A stretch of DNA of 64,000 nt. Origin: Pelecanus crispus (lineage: Eukaryota; Chordata; Aves; Pelecaniformes; Pelecanidae). The stretch lies in the NCBI RefSeq assembly GCF_030463565.1, contig NC_134644.1, positions 101,862,765 through 101,926,764 on the forward strand, in the 5' to 3' direction. A program made the translations under genes and the position numbers. Below, piece by piece: positions 37,386 to 50,109 of the stretch (positions are counted from its first letter, which is position 1; every line of letters starts with the position of its first letter). The notes under the pieces were generated by a model that saw nothing but the letters and a program-made list of their open reading frames with translations, was not told the DNA's origin and searched no databases.

Positions 37386-40300
37386 CATCATATGCTCACA
37401 TCTATGATTAACTAGCCAGATTTATCTCACCAATCAATGTATGACTTTATAAGATCTATAATGCCTCATGTGTCAGTGAGTTTTTCTTACTGACTGACAC
37501 TATACCTCATCACTTAGAAGTGTGTTTTACAGTAATCTTCTTTCTGAAATACACGTTAAACAGAAAATTTCACAGCTAATCTTTTCTGTTAGGCCACTGA
37601 GTCTACTCTAAAAAACTACCAAAACACTTGTTCCTATGCAGTCTGCTGTTCTAAACCAGACAGACATCTTTGGTTTATTTAATTCCAGAGTGAACAAGAG
37701 AAACTGAATACAGTTCAAGTAGCAAGACCCTCCGCACAGTTTTATCAGGTTACTTTTCCAAGGCAATAATCCAGTTATTTTTTCCCTTAAAATAGCACCT
37801 TATATACATAAAGTTATATATTCTTACTAACATGTACCCTTCCCACTCAGAAAAGTGCATTCAAAAACATGAAAAAGGGCATTAAGAGGGCAAGCAACAA
37901 CTATATTAACACTCCAAATTATTCCACCTATAGTATAAAAACATTTTAGAAAAGCACAAGCCATTAAACCTGAATTTACAAGGTCAAAAATAAGCTCTGC
38001 TCCTCACATAAAGAAGAAATTGGTCCTGCACAGGTAACATAAGATTATCCTGAACCACAAAGAAGCCTGTTTGTTTCAGTAACACCTTCTTGTCTGGAAG
38101 AAACACCAGCTTGCTTTAATGAGACAACATTCAATTAAGGGGCAAGTGTGGGTGTTGGTAACAACACATAGCCTTCCCACAAAGCCAGATTAAAACCTTA
38201 AATCCATGAACACAGAGTGGAGGATACTCTTCCCTTTTCATAGGGGCTGGCTGAAAACCATGCAGCTTCCTGCAGCTGGTTTCTCGGCAGTTAAGAGGAT
38301 TAAACAACACAGTGGTTGCCAGTTTTCATTTCTTGACATTCATTCATTCACTTTCATTTCTCATGTCACTGTGAAGTGTGAACATCTGTATCACACCTCA
38401 GGCACCAGAAGATGCTTGAGAAAAAGGAAAGAAACACACAGGGAAAATTAAAGTTCAAAGCTCCCTAAATACTACTCAGTTACATGTCATGTTTTCATGA
38501 CAAACCTTGGACCTTGGTATTTTAAGTTCACCAAGTGTTTAAAATGCATATTACTGAAACATTTACATCTACAGATTTTTAATTTACAACAAATACTTGA
38601 ACATAAGGAAACAAGCAAACTCATCTTAGTCATTTAAATTTTCACTTATTTACTTGAAGGTAAAGGGTAAGCTAGTTTCTTCCAATTTTTTTCCTGTTCT
38701 TGTAACAGCTCATCAGTGAAGGATCCTACACATGAACAACTGGGTGTGATAAGCATTAAGTTACATTCCCTATACACTAGGCACATTTTAAGTTTATTTT
38801 TTAAAAAAAAGCAAATGTCAATACTGAAAACCAGAACTTGCACTCGGGGTGGCCAGTGCAGTCTTTCAAGACAAAAACTGCCATCTGATTCACAAGACCA
38901 AGCAGCATGTCAGAGTATGATTCCAAAATATAATCAGCCTATTGCCCCACTTAAAGCCAAAGTAGATTTGAAGGTTACAGCTTAAATTGAAGACATTTCA
39001 GAATTTCCCAACCTGGTCCTGAAAACAGTGTCACACACTTCAATATGACTATTTCATTTATACTGTTGCCTTTTGCCCTCAGATGACACAGTAGCATACA
39101 GATTGCATTAGTGTCATGGAAAGGCATATCAGTAATGATGATTTGTTCTTCTACACCAGTGAGGCTTTCCTCATTCCAAGTTTGGAAACCTTAGTGGTAC
39201 CTTTATCAAGAGAAACTGCAATGGTGGTAATCTTCAGGTACCATACCAGGCTAAAAAAAGGGAAAACTATCATCAGAAGGAATTCCCTGCACCAGTCCAT
39301 CAGGCTGCCTTTAAAAATAACCAGCTGTGGTTTAAACCTGTTGCACTGAAAAGGAAACATTTTTCTCAAAGAAAAGCTCTTCCAGGAGCTCTATCCAGGC
39401 TACCTATCAGGACAGCAGATGGTCAGGATGGGTTGATACCAAATAGCCTGTTGGTATGAGACAGCTTTGAAAAAAATGCCAAATTAAAGCAGCTCTTCAG
39501 CAGACATAGCTTTAGAAATAATAAAGCCTCATAATATAATTTATTTTCTGTCTTAAAGGAAAGCCATAAGAATTCGTATTCATAACTCTTCCCTAATGCA
39601 CACCTCAGTGTTTAAGGACATCTGAAGGTAAGGTATGTAACCTCACAGAACATAGGTGTTTTCTACCTTGCTTAAAATAAGAAATGTAGTAAGTCAGTAG
39701 CAGCAGTGCTTCAATGAAGAAGATAACAAATCTCTCAAGAAAAACATCTTCAGGGAAGCTGAAGTCAAGACTACGGAAAGCCAATTCTAACTGAAAAACA
39801 GTCAAACAAGTGCACTTACTAATTAGTATGTTTTATCTCAATATTATTCTTTAAATCATTTTAAACCCAAAAGAACAGTAGCAGCATGTCCATATTATAG
39901 TGACAGAGGGAGTACAACATATAGTCAGAAGATAGACTAGATTACCTGCTCTGAACTGGTGAGGCACAGCCATAACAAAAAGTGTGGTATAACACAGAAA
40001 GCAACCTATGAGACTTCAGAAGGCTCAGTGTGGGCTCTATGTCTGCGTTAGTCTTAATTTTTCAGTGGCAGTAGCAGTCAGATGAGTTGGACGTCAGCAG
40101 GGCAACAAAGAGGAGAAAGAACTGACAGGGGAAGCTTTCTTCACAAAGGCTGGGGAGCCCTGGGCTAAACAAAAGTCCTCCTGAAGTCCTCTTCAGCACT
40201 GTCTTTGATGACAGGTTTTGTATGCAGCTGTGATTTGAGATGCTTGGCTTAGGCAAACCTATTCATGCCCTGTGAATAAAGCTCTATTTAATATATGTTA

Positions 40301-43300
40301 ATTTGCGATTAGAGCAATTTTTTTGTCTATAATACATATGTAACAGACAGCTCCAATCTTTTCTGCAGACGCTAATCTGAGAGAGAAAATTGCTTCTTTT
40401 CACTATGTCTGAGCCTCAAATTGTACTTGAATGTGAAAGTACCTTAGATACTTTGGGTAGCAGAAGCAGTCTAGCTACACCAACACAAGACTCACAAGCT
40501 TGCCCTGGTTTTCTATAGTTCACCTATGCACACAGTTTGCTCTGTTTCCTAATTTTCTTTTTTCTAGTCACAGCCCATAGGATATACCTCATAAATTTCA
40601 GTTAGAAGGTAGAATGTTCAGACAAAGTAGTTTTTTAAAACAATCACTGTGTTCTTCAGAGAAACAATATAATAAACAGCAAAATATTCTTGGCCCTCAT
40701 CTCCAGCATGCTTCTTTAAAAGTATTTAACAGTAAACAGTTCCAGGTGGTGACATGTCAATACAGTACAACATGTTTAAAGAAACAGAAGAACACATGTA
40801 AATAACTGATGTGTTTTATGCCCTCTAAACTAAGAGCTGTTTTATAGAAAGAAAACAGAACTTGATTGATTCCCTCACATGAGTAAACACAGCAAGGAAT
40901 AAAATAGATTATTAAAAAAATAATTATACTTGGTATTGTCAGGAGGTAAAATAAGGTATATAGGGAAATAAGTGAAGGTATAGGTACTCTGCCAGCAGTG
41001 GTGGCTTCTACAGTTCTGATACCTACCAAGGTTCTGAACATGCCTTGGTAGGATTAGGTACACAGCAAGTCTTATTATACAAATTTTGCCTACATATTTG
41101 TCTCAAAAAGCACTGTATCACAAAAGATCGGTTTGAAGGTAGGTCTATCTTGGACCACTTTTTGTTCTGACAAAGAGGACTTAAGACATTACCCAGGGGC
41201 TGAAGTGAAACAGGTGAAAACTATCCCCCCGCCCCCGAAAAGCTAATAGCAGCCTGAAAAACAGAGAAGATAACCCATGCTAACTGCAGCTTGCACAGTC
41301 TTGAGCTTGAGATACAGTAAATGAAATTGATGTAAACATATTTAGTTTACAAAAATCAAGCAGCTGCATGATTACAATTAAGATTTGAGGTCCCAGACAT
41401 AACAATTCAGCAATGAAAAATAAGCATCTTACAGTTGTTTGCTAGTAGCTCTCAAAAAATTTTCCCTTTTTTTTTTTCATATTGAAGCTATTCATTAGTT
41501 ATAATCAGCCTTAACTAACACCTTTTTTGATAGTCTCAGATGGCAGTCTAGGCAGTAAAAAAAGAGCCCTCAATGTATGTTAGCAGGACTATGAGAAGCT
41601 ACTCTTGACTCTCCTCTAAGGAAAAAGAAAACCAGATAGCAAAAAAAGGGTAAATTGGCTTTATCAGTACACTGCAAGGTGATTTATAGTTAGTATCTAA
41701 ATATTCCTGAAGTGCAGCAAAAGTCCAGGGCAAGTGTTTGCCCATATTTAATACTGAAGATACACAATTTAAACTTTTTTTTTTATAAAACAGATTTAGC
41801 TGATGGTAAGATTCCCTCTGTCAATAAAGCATTCAGGGAAAGAAATATCTGACCACATCTATACTTAATTTTACTTTACATCTTTCAAATAGGGGAGTGA
41901 AGCAAGTAATGACTACTGTAAGAATATAAAAGAAGAAAAACTGGAATATGGACTAACATAAACTGTTGAAAACTTCAGTGTAGAGAAGAAACATTTGTTT
42001 GATTTGTACAGTTACTGTATATTTTAACTAAATTGTTAAAAATGAAAGTATTAATGACCATTTTACTTCATGAAAGTAACAGTCAGTACAAATGATCATC
42101 CATTCCATGCGCTATGCTCTCCTTCCAAAACACACTCTTTAAATGTAAATTCATCAGATTTATGCAAGCATTTTTTCAGTTATCTGCAGAGTATCAAATA
42201 TTATAAACATACCCAAGAAACCAAGAATGCATTGGGGATAAGACATATAGAAAATTTGGTTTATATGAGGTAATAACAGTAATCTCCACGGTGGTGATAG
42301 TACTCAGATATAGCATAGTCATTTAGTGCTCAGAAAATAAATTAATGTGCTATTTTTAAATTTAGAATATCCTATTTCCACTGTCTGAGAAACAGCATAA
42401 AAGCAGGCTTTCTGACTCCATTCTCAGTTGGCATAGGAAAGGTGAAACAGGAAGGAAAGGAAAAAAGCTACAGGGGAAGAAAAGAAAAAGGAAAATAAAA
42501 GAAAAAACCCAACAATGTACTAACTGGCAAGACACAATCCACCAGTCACAGAACACAGCATGATAATTTAGTTTTCTGTCTACAGCTTCTACCCTCATCA
42601 TCTCCTCTTATGGTCTGCCTCTCATTACTTTTACTCAGAAAATACTTCTAAAAGTATATAATCTGTAAATGTTAAAATACAGGAAAGACATGGCTTCATA
42701 TCTATGACTATACACAACATCTAGAGGCATCACTTTCGTATATTATCATGGCTATTACGACACTACTAGTACTAAGGTTCATCTGACTTCCAGTCAGAAA
42801 AACAGAAAAACAATTCAAAACACCACAGTGACAAACTCCAAATATGCATACATGTTAATTTTTCCCGTCTTTCATGGAAACCTCTCTGCTGTAATGCAGT
42901 AACAACACATAAATAATAAATAACAAATCAAAATTTGAAGAAAACTGTTTAAATCCAGAGTTTAAAGCTACAGTTAGTAGCTGCACACTATCACAGAGGT
43001 AGGTGAGTCCTATCAGCTTCCATTAATACATTTCTTCTCAAACTACATCTTGCCTTAAAGTTACTAGGGATCACTAGAAACCATTTTCCTTTTGTAACAC
43101 TGCAAAGGAACCTGCATTTTAATACGTAGTATTCTTCCCAGCTGAAAGTTTTAAAGTAGCTCTGTTTTCTTTCTGAGACTGAACAATCAATGACTTTGTA
43201 TATTATTTCTGAAGTTAATATTGTGTTAATTTGAAGCTACTCATTAGGAAATGCCTTTTTAAGACAAGAGGGAAGCCACCCATAAAATGTAACATATGAG

Positions 43301-43610
43301 CGAACAAATAATCAGTGTTATTAGACGGGTGCTTCAAGCTCTGGAAGCAGACCTAGCAGTGGTTAGACTGCTGCAGGGGAGAACAAAGTTGGTCTTCAAG
43401 GAATACAGCAAAAATGCCTCAAGGCAAAAAAGCAGAGACTGCCTTTAGACTAGCAATCTACAATTCCTCTGAGGAAGAAAAAGATGGATGACTGCTAACA
43501 TTATTATGTTCTTGTGTTTACTCAAATGCAGTAACTCTTTCAACTGATGATGCTGAGCTGATGATGTGGAACATAAGTGAACTCTTAGGAGTTCAGTAAG
43601 TCTTTCCTCA

Positions 43611-43682
43611 CCCCCCTCCCCCCCGCCCGCCCGCCCCCCCCCCCCCCCCCCCCCGCCCGCCCCCCCCCCCCCCCCCCCCCCC
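43611..43682. repeat. 72-nt C-rich tract (G-rich in the PTPN3 transcript)
   Basis: Nearly pure C with a few G and one T, including CCCGCCCGCCCG and runs of more than 20 C, followed by eight A. On the minus strand, the transcribed-RNA sense of PTPN3, it is poly-G and meets any G-quadruplex pattern. It lies about 360 bp from exon 5. Length is unreliable in assembly. Confidence 0.9.
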
Positions 43683-44040
43683 AAAAAAAAGAAGAGTTTG
43701 TAACAGGTAAGAAAGGGATGCAGAAGCTATTAGGAAACAGGATATTACAGATATGAACAGGCATGCCTTTAATAGCTTCTTTTATTTTACCGAGAACTCA
43801 ACTGCTGAGAATTGTTTAGGGAAAAAGGGCTGGTTTGTTTTTAACGTCATTTTGTATCATGGCATTTGCAGTTCAGCAATTTGTCAAAATAAAGTTTATG
43901 CAAACATAAACCTGTTTGAACTCATTTTGATATTATAACCAATGATGACTGTTTTATACTAAAGCTGTTTGTTTTTTTGTTTGGTGTCTTTTTTAAAAAA
44001 AAATCAAAACAGGCAATGAATTGTTTGCAGAAGTCCTCAC

Positions 44041-44217
44041 CTCCTCTGTGGACTACGGTTCTGAGAGAACTCCGAATCACTGTCCTTTGATGTCGGAGAG
44101 CCCTTATATGTATAAAAAACATCCTCCGTTTCAGTAATATAACTAATCTCATTTGTAAGGTTATCTACAGATGAGTGTCGTGGTTTACGAATTTCATGAC
44201 GTAGTCTAGGACTCCGC
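44041..44217 (-). CDS. PTPN3: PTPN3 exon 5 (linker after FERM-adjacent region)
   Basis: 177 nt: one base completing a split Trp codon, 58 codons, then two bases. Acceptor TATTTTTAAG, donor GTGAGGAC. It begins [20 protein letters not shown] and continues [15 protein letters not shown] to [13 protein letters not shown]. The basic, phosphorylatable [10 protein letters not shown] and the [13 protein letters not shown] blocks match mammalian PTPN3. Phase 2 on both sides, length a multiple of three. Confidence 0.97.
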
Positions 44218-45737
44218 CTTAAAAATAAGGAACACAAACACAAGTTGGAAGATCAGAATAATTCATAAAACTTCATCAGAGTGAAATTTCTATCCTATTG
44301 CAATCTAAGTCCAGAGATCTTCATAACAGGCCTATAGGTCTTTAAAGAATTAATTTTTAAACATTTGGTATGGCATACTAGGCAATCGTACACTCCTAGG
44401 TTCCACACACTGAACTGATCTGTTCCCTCGCCCCCTCCCCCCTAAAATGCTACCTGTGTTGTTAAAGTTCTAATCATAGGATAATTCAGGTTGGAAGGGA
44501 TATATGGAGGTCATCTAGTCCAACCTCCTGTTCAAAGCAGGCTGCTTATATCCAGTCAGATCTCAAAAAACTTGAAGGACAGAGACTGCACAGCTTCTCT
44601 AAGCAGCCACTGCTCAACTGTCCTTGTGGTGAAGCAGTTTTCATTATGTCCAGATAAAGCCTCTCCTGTTTCAAGATACCTGTTGCCTCATCCTCCCACC
44701 AGGCAACACTAAAAGAACCTGTCCTCATCCTCTAGCTAGCCTCCTCCTAAGTATTGCTAGGCTGTTATTAGGCATGCAGGAAACCCTTGGTTCTCCAGGC
44801 TGAACAAGTGACATTGTCTCAGCCTTTCCTCATAGGGTAAGTGCTCCAGGCTCCTGACTACCTTGGTGGCTGGCAGCCTTTGCTGAGCTCACTCCAGTTT
44901 GTCAGTGTCTTTCTTCTATTAATGGACACAAAAGTGGCTGCAGCATTCTAATAAGGTCTAATAAATGCTGAGCTAAAGGAGGATAATCACTTCCTTTGAT
45001 CTACCATCTATGCTTCTGTTAATACCGCCAGGTTGCTGTGGCTGTCTTGCTGCCAGGGCACACCAGATAGCTCATGTACAACTTTGTGCCTACAAAGGTT
45101 ACCAGGTTCTTCTCCAGAGAGTTGCATCGCAGACAATACTGGATATTGGGTTCTTCCTTCCGAGACTTTGCATTTGTCTTCACTGAATTTCATAGAGTTC
45201 CTATTGTCCCATTTCTCCAGACTACCAAGGTCCCTTTGGACAGCAGCCCTGCCCCCAAGCTTATTGACTCACTCCAACTGTTTGGTGTCATCTGCAAACT
45301 TTATGAGCAAGCACTCCATTGCCCCCTCCAGGTCATAAAGATGTTAAGCAGGACAGGTCCCAAGATAGACCCCTGCAGTACTCCGCTTGTTATTTGGCCT
45401 CAAGGTAGAGCATGACCCATTAACAAATAACTCCCCTCCGAGTCCAGCCATCCAACCATTTTTTTTTTTAAAAAAAACAAAATAAAACCCACATTTTGTT
45501 GTCCACCCTTCCCAAACATTATGCCTTAACTTGGGTATAGTATTTTGGCAGACAGTACCAAAAGCCTTGCTAAAGTCGAGGTAAGTGACACCCACTCTTC
45601 TCCTGTTATCATACATATTTAAACATTGTTATCTGAGAATGTATATGTACACACTACATAAATTATTCTGCTAGACTACATACAATTAGAAAAGGTAGGA
45701 GGCTGGAAGGTATGGGAAAGGCTGAAACTGGATTTAC
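44218..45737 (-). other. PTPN3: Intron 4-5 of PTPN3 (three quarters CR1)
   Basis: 1520-bp intron, of which about 1145 bp is a single CR1 copy (44471-45615). About 250 bp of unique sequence remain on the exon 5 side and about 120 bp on the exon 4 side. Confidence 0.85.
44471..45615 (-). mobile_element. CR1 LINE, 3' ~1.15 kb with RT domain remnant
   Basis: Minus-orientation CR1 copy. At its 3' end the plus strand reads 'aatcataggataattcaggt' and 'ggaggtcatctagtccaacc'. At its 5' part the minus strand encodes VTYLDFSKAFGTV, the reverse-transcriptase palm motif, then a diverged VNG...GVYLGTCP block (the SGVPQGSVLGP region), and near 45280-45302 KFADDTK, the catalytic F/YADD box. Frames are broken and an A/T run at 45459-45485 interrupts the ORF, so it is dead. 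Same strand as PTPN3. Confidence 0.95.
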
Positions 45738-45872
45738 CAATTAGGCGTAACAGGAGGTGATCGAGAAGGAAGGCTTTTGGTCTCTAGATGTTCAACAGAT
45801 ACAGATCGTCTCATAGATGGGTTCCAAACCATTCCACCTATAACTTTTCTGCAGTACTGGCTGTTTACAGAC
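45738..45872 (-). CDS. PTPN3: PTPN3 exon 4 (FERM-adjacent region, RRSxSVEHLE)
   Basis: 135 nt: one base completing a split Lys codon, 44 codons, then TG of a split Trp codon. Acceptor CTTTTCAG, donor GTAAATCC. It begins [20 protein letters not shown] and continues [20 protein letters not shown]. The RRSxSVEHLE block contains the Ser that in mammalian PTPH1 is a reported 14-3-3 binding site (near residue 359). Phase 2 on both sides, so skipping would delete 45 residues in frame. Confidence 0.97.
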
Positions 45873-47962
45873 CTGAAAAGAAATAAAAAAATTGTACGTG
45901 AATTATTTTGCATAGAAAACTTAAATGAAATAAAATATGCTTACAAAAGCCAATTTTATAATTAATTTGTTTTAAAGAGTCCCCTGTGCTTACCCCTCCT
46001 TACTTATGTGTTTGCATTCTCACAGGGCCATTTACTGTCCTTCACTTGTGGCAATAAAACTGTTTGTTAATCCCTGCTGCAATGTTAATCACAAGCCTGG
46101 GTAAAAATAACTTTTTCTGAGAGTTATTTTTAACCCAATTGTGTTTAAGAAGATGGAGGGGAAAACAGGAAATTCAGTATGTCCTATTGGCACTGAACTG
46201 AGTGCCTGACAAAACATGGTTCAGATACAGGCAAAGGATTCTAGATGTTCTAGATGTTCCCTGTTAAAACTCATAATTCACTAATGGCTTCACTGAGCAC
46301 AGGACTACTTTAACCATCTACCTGCTGCCTCAGCAAGTAAGAGCTACACCAGATCATTCTCTATTTCCGGAAGGAAGCCACATTTGAGTGATGTGTTCCT
46401 TATAGGAATAAAGCATTAGAGAAAGATCTGACATGAAAAGGGGATCTCCAAGTCTGGACTGCTTCTTGTGACAAGAACCTGACAAGACAAGGGTTGCATC
46501 AGAATCAGAACCTCAGCTAGGAAAGCAATAAAAATATCTTACTAGTGGAAGTATACAGCATAAAGAAATTTTTAAAGTAGATCAGAATTGAAATAAACTA
46601 AATTTTATGCATCTTTTTTACACAGCATTCCACAAGACAAGCAGAGAGATAAGCTGCTCATCCTCAAGTTTACAGGCCTAGGATTTCTCACGGAAAAGAA
46701 GCAATTTATGAGTTACAGAGAAACCATCTTTGGCTCACAAAGTCCTGAGCTGTATAAAATGGGTGGCTGGGATAGCAGTGTGTGTGAGGACTTTACTATA
46801 GAGCTGAAATGTCTCAGTTTTACATAGCATAACAAAAAAAAAAAGGTTGAAGTTGTTTATGCTGTGGATATTACTTGTGCTAATATCAAACCTTAAGTAT
46901 GGCTTTGCATTGTACTGCTTTTTGTTTATACAAGCAAAACAGAAAAAGCAATCCAAAACTTTTTTATATTCTGAAGTATTTTATATATCTTGTTCATTAT
47001 ATTAAAGCCAATTAATTCCTTCATCTTCTAAATGTGTGCTTTTAAAGCTTCTCCCAGTTCAAAACACAAAGAGGGAAAACTTAATATGAAGTGTCTACAT
47101 ATCAAAATCAGTTACCCATGCATGTTTTTAAGCTTAGTAAACACACAGTCCATGAAGTCAGGAGAAGCTTTTGCCTGTATTACCCATTTTATTTCTGTAA
47201 GTCTTCTGAATACCAATGACAAAGCACCAACTGCTCTGGTCCTCTACAAAAACAAGGAGTTCTTTCAAAGAAGCCTTACACAGGTGGAGCAGAGAGGGAG
47301 AGTGGAAAAAGAGGATGTATTACAAAAAATGTATCTTGAAGAATTCCACATTTTTGCATTAGTCAGTTTTCCTTTTTTTACAAGTGCCTGTTCATGCATC
47401 TTCCAATGCAGGTGACTTTTGAGGTGCAATGTAACTCATGTGATAGAAGCCAGAGCCCTAACCTCAAACCCTGACCACAGAATCACTTTAACAACATATT
47501 CTCTGGATATTTCAGTGAAGGTACAAAACAAACAATCTCCTGAAATCCAAGTAGCTGCTCTTCAGATATCAAATACAAGGATATTTCTCAGCAAACATAC
47601 TGAAAGGCTGCTAATGCCTTTCTGGAATGGGCTGTAATATCTTGAGGTGACAGTTCCTTGCTCCCATTTATTACCAAGGTTATCCTTTGTGAAAAAATAG
47701 GTACATTTTTAGCTTTTCAGCAAGGAATGAGAATGTGCCTAGGACAGGTTATTCAGCATTCAGTCCAGAAACATTGAGAGAGCTCTCAGAATCTGGGAGA
47801 TGTGATTCAGCCTGCCCCTAGAATAAGCCTTACAGGTGATTTATACAACTTGGCAGCCTAATTTAAATGGAATTCCACTAGTACCTTAAGCTAAGAGAAT
47901 CTAGAAGGGCACAGAGACATGCAAATAGGAAACTGTACTAAAGGGTTGCAAGAGTTCAGCTC

Positions 47963-48033
47963 TTTGAACTGATGCAATAGATGCTACTATATCTGCTATT
48001 TGAACTGATGCAATAGATGCTGCTATATCTGCC
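47963..48033. repeat. 36-bp tandem duplication
   Basis: TTTGAACTGATGCAATAGAT followed by GCT(A/G)CTATATCTGCT occurs twice in direct tandem (47963-47998 and 47999-48033) with one clear mismatch. A recent local duplication. Confidence 0.9.
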
Positions 48034-48941
48034 TCACGAGTGTAAAAGAACATAGTACAAAAAAGCTACAAATTCCAGAGGAAAGCTTGTGATACTTAAG
48101 GTGGTAAAACCTGAATGTAACCCCCTTCAAAGCTGACAGAAGTTGGATGAATTGAAGACAAGTCAATCTTAAAACCTCCAGGGTTGTATAGTGTGGTTGG
48201 TGGGGGTTTTGTGGGGTTTTTAAGGTTTTTTTTTTTTTTTGGTTGGTTGGTTTTGTTTGTTTTACTCAATGCAAAGTTTTGTTCTCTTTCATAAGGGAGA
48301 ACACAGAATCCCTTTTTTTTGTTGCGTAGCTTCCACATGAGCTCAGAGTCATCCTTGAAAAGGAACGTGGAAGCTCATGTTGTCTCTTACAACATTCCAC
48401 AATCACAAACAAGTAGAAAACTGAAAATTTTCAATATATGACTGATGATTTCAGAAGTGACTTGTTCACACCTTTTCTTAAATCTTTTGAGAAAATAATT
48501 TGCTGAGTGACAGTGACCAAGTTGATAGGAACTACTGAAAGTTTCCCAAAATTACTATTGCTTCTTATTGTACTTTAGCAATCTCTGACAGTAAAGGTTG
48601 CTGAGTCATTTCTGCCTCACATAGATCCTAAAGTTCACGCTTGTTGCTGGCACAAAGATGGCCAAAGAATGCATTAATACAGAGGATATCATTAAGCTGA
48701 TGGAAGATATCACAATGAACAGTTCTCCCTAGAGATTCCTTAAGAGCCTAAATAAGCAGTTGACTAGAGGTAATACCTCAGAACATGAAGTTACTTGAAA
48801 AGAAGTCCTTCTTAGTAACTCAGTTCAACAATAAGAACTATCCTGCATGCTACAAGCTATTAAGAAATTGTAACAGTCAAATTTGTCAAAATTCAAATAT
48901 TTGATAAAAATTTGAATGATACTAAACTAGTACCCTTTGGA

Positions 48942-49114
48942 ACTTGTACTGCCCAGAGAGGTAGTGGAGGCCCCATCCCTGGAAACATTCAAGGTCAGGC
49001 TGGACGGGGCTCTGAGCAACCTGATCTGGTTAAAGCTGTCCCTGCTCCCTGCAGGGGGGTTGGGCTAGATGACCTCCTAAAGGTCCCTTCCAACCCAAAG
49101 CATTCTATGATTGC
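48942..49114 (+). mobile_element. CR1 LINE 3' tail
   Basis: About 170 bp: 'actgcccagagaggtagtgg', 'ccctggaaacattcaaggtc', 'gggttgggctagatgacctc', 'aaaggtcccttccaaccc', ending CATTCTATGATTGC. A short 5'-truncated CR1 in plus orientation, opposite to PTPN3 and to the CR1 at 44471-45615. Confidence 0.95.
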
Positions 49115-50109
49115 AAGGGCTGTGCAATGCCTGTGTGTGCATATGTATATAAAAGCATCAGGATTTTGAATCTGTCTGTAAATCTGAGAGAAATAAAGGA
49201 CTCCAGGATGTGACAATCCTACAAGCTCCGAGAAAGTTACCTCCTCAAAATCTTCACTATAGGAACAACAAGTTCATATCACCCAAAGAGGAGGTGAATT
49301 CTCAAAATACGGATCTGTAAAGTGTTAGAAAACTAGATTACTGTTCATACAACTACTTATTTTCACTCGCTTCAGCTATGATCTAGTACCAGGTGAAAAT
49401 ACAGAATTACACTCCAGCAGAAAACATAACATTTTATCAGTCATCTTATTGTTGGACACCCCTCATAGGTTAACTGCTTCATTTACAAGCAAGACAAGTC
49501 CACTTGGTATGAATTTCTGCAGTGTCTAGAGACATGACAATATGAAAAGCCAGCCAGCCACCGAAGTCTGGGAAGCTATTTGAAGTGTGATGACATAATT
49601 CAAAAGTTGAAGCATATCCAAATAGGAAAGAGAGAATCAGTCTGACAAATTAAATATAAAGTTAAATTGTTAGGGGAACACACTGCAAAACATCCACAAA
49701 CAACCACCACCCACACACAAAAAGAAAACAATAAAATACTTCTCCAAAAATCATCAGAACAAGCAGGTTCCTAGAGAGTCTACAGAGACTACAGATGATC
49801 AAAGGACCAAAGAACCCTCCAAAATCTCACATTCGGAGAAGTGTCATGACACTTACTTTTTCATTCACAATTAATATGAAAGATTTTTGATATGTTTCAT
49901 GACATAATTTTTTTTCAGGAGTGGGGTGGGGACGGGACACAGACAAGACTATGACAACACATGACATGACACTTTTGTAGCTGAATTGCTGATAAATGAA
50001 ACAACAGAACAAATTAATTTAATGAAAGAAATCACTGGGACTGATACTTATAAAAATCTAAAAGACTCTAAAATGAATCAGCAAAACTACTTGCGTATAA
50101 CCTCTCACT

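Larger units (their letters stand above)
30587..44040 (-). other. PTPN3: Intron 5-6 of PTPN3 (13.5 kb)
   Basis: The largest complete intron, within the FERM-PDZ linker. It holds two exon-like segments (32140-32191 and 32695-32718), a diverged CR1 fragment (36993-37385), a C-rich tract (43611-43682) and homopolymer runs. Large unique stretches (about 33000-36900 and 37400-43600) hold only short unrelated ORFs; I see no second gene. Confidence 0.7.

Noticed and set aside
43445..43684. Glycine-rich minus-strand ORF
   Set aside because: It is only the translation of the C-rich tract.
47032..47637. About 200-codon plus-strand frame with a single stop
   Set aside because: No family motif, no splice or promoter context, and the length with one stop is near chance expectation.
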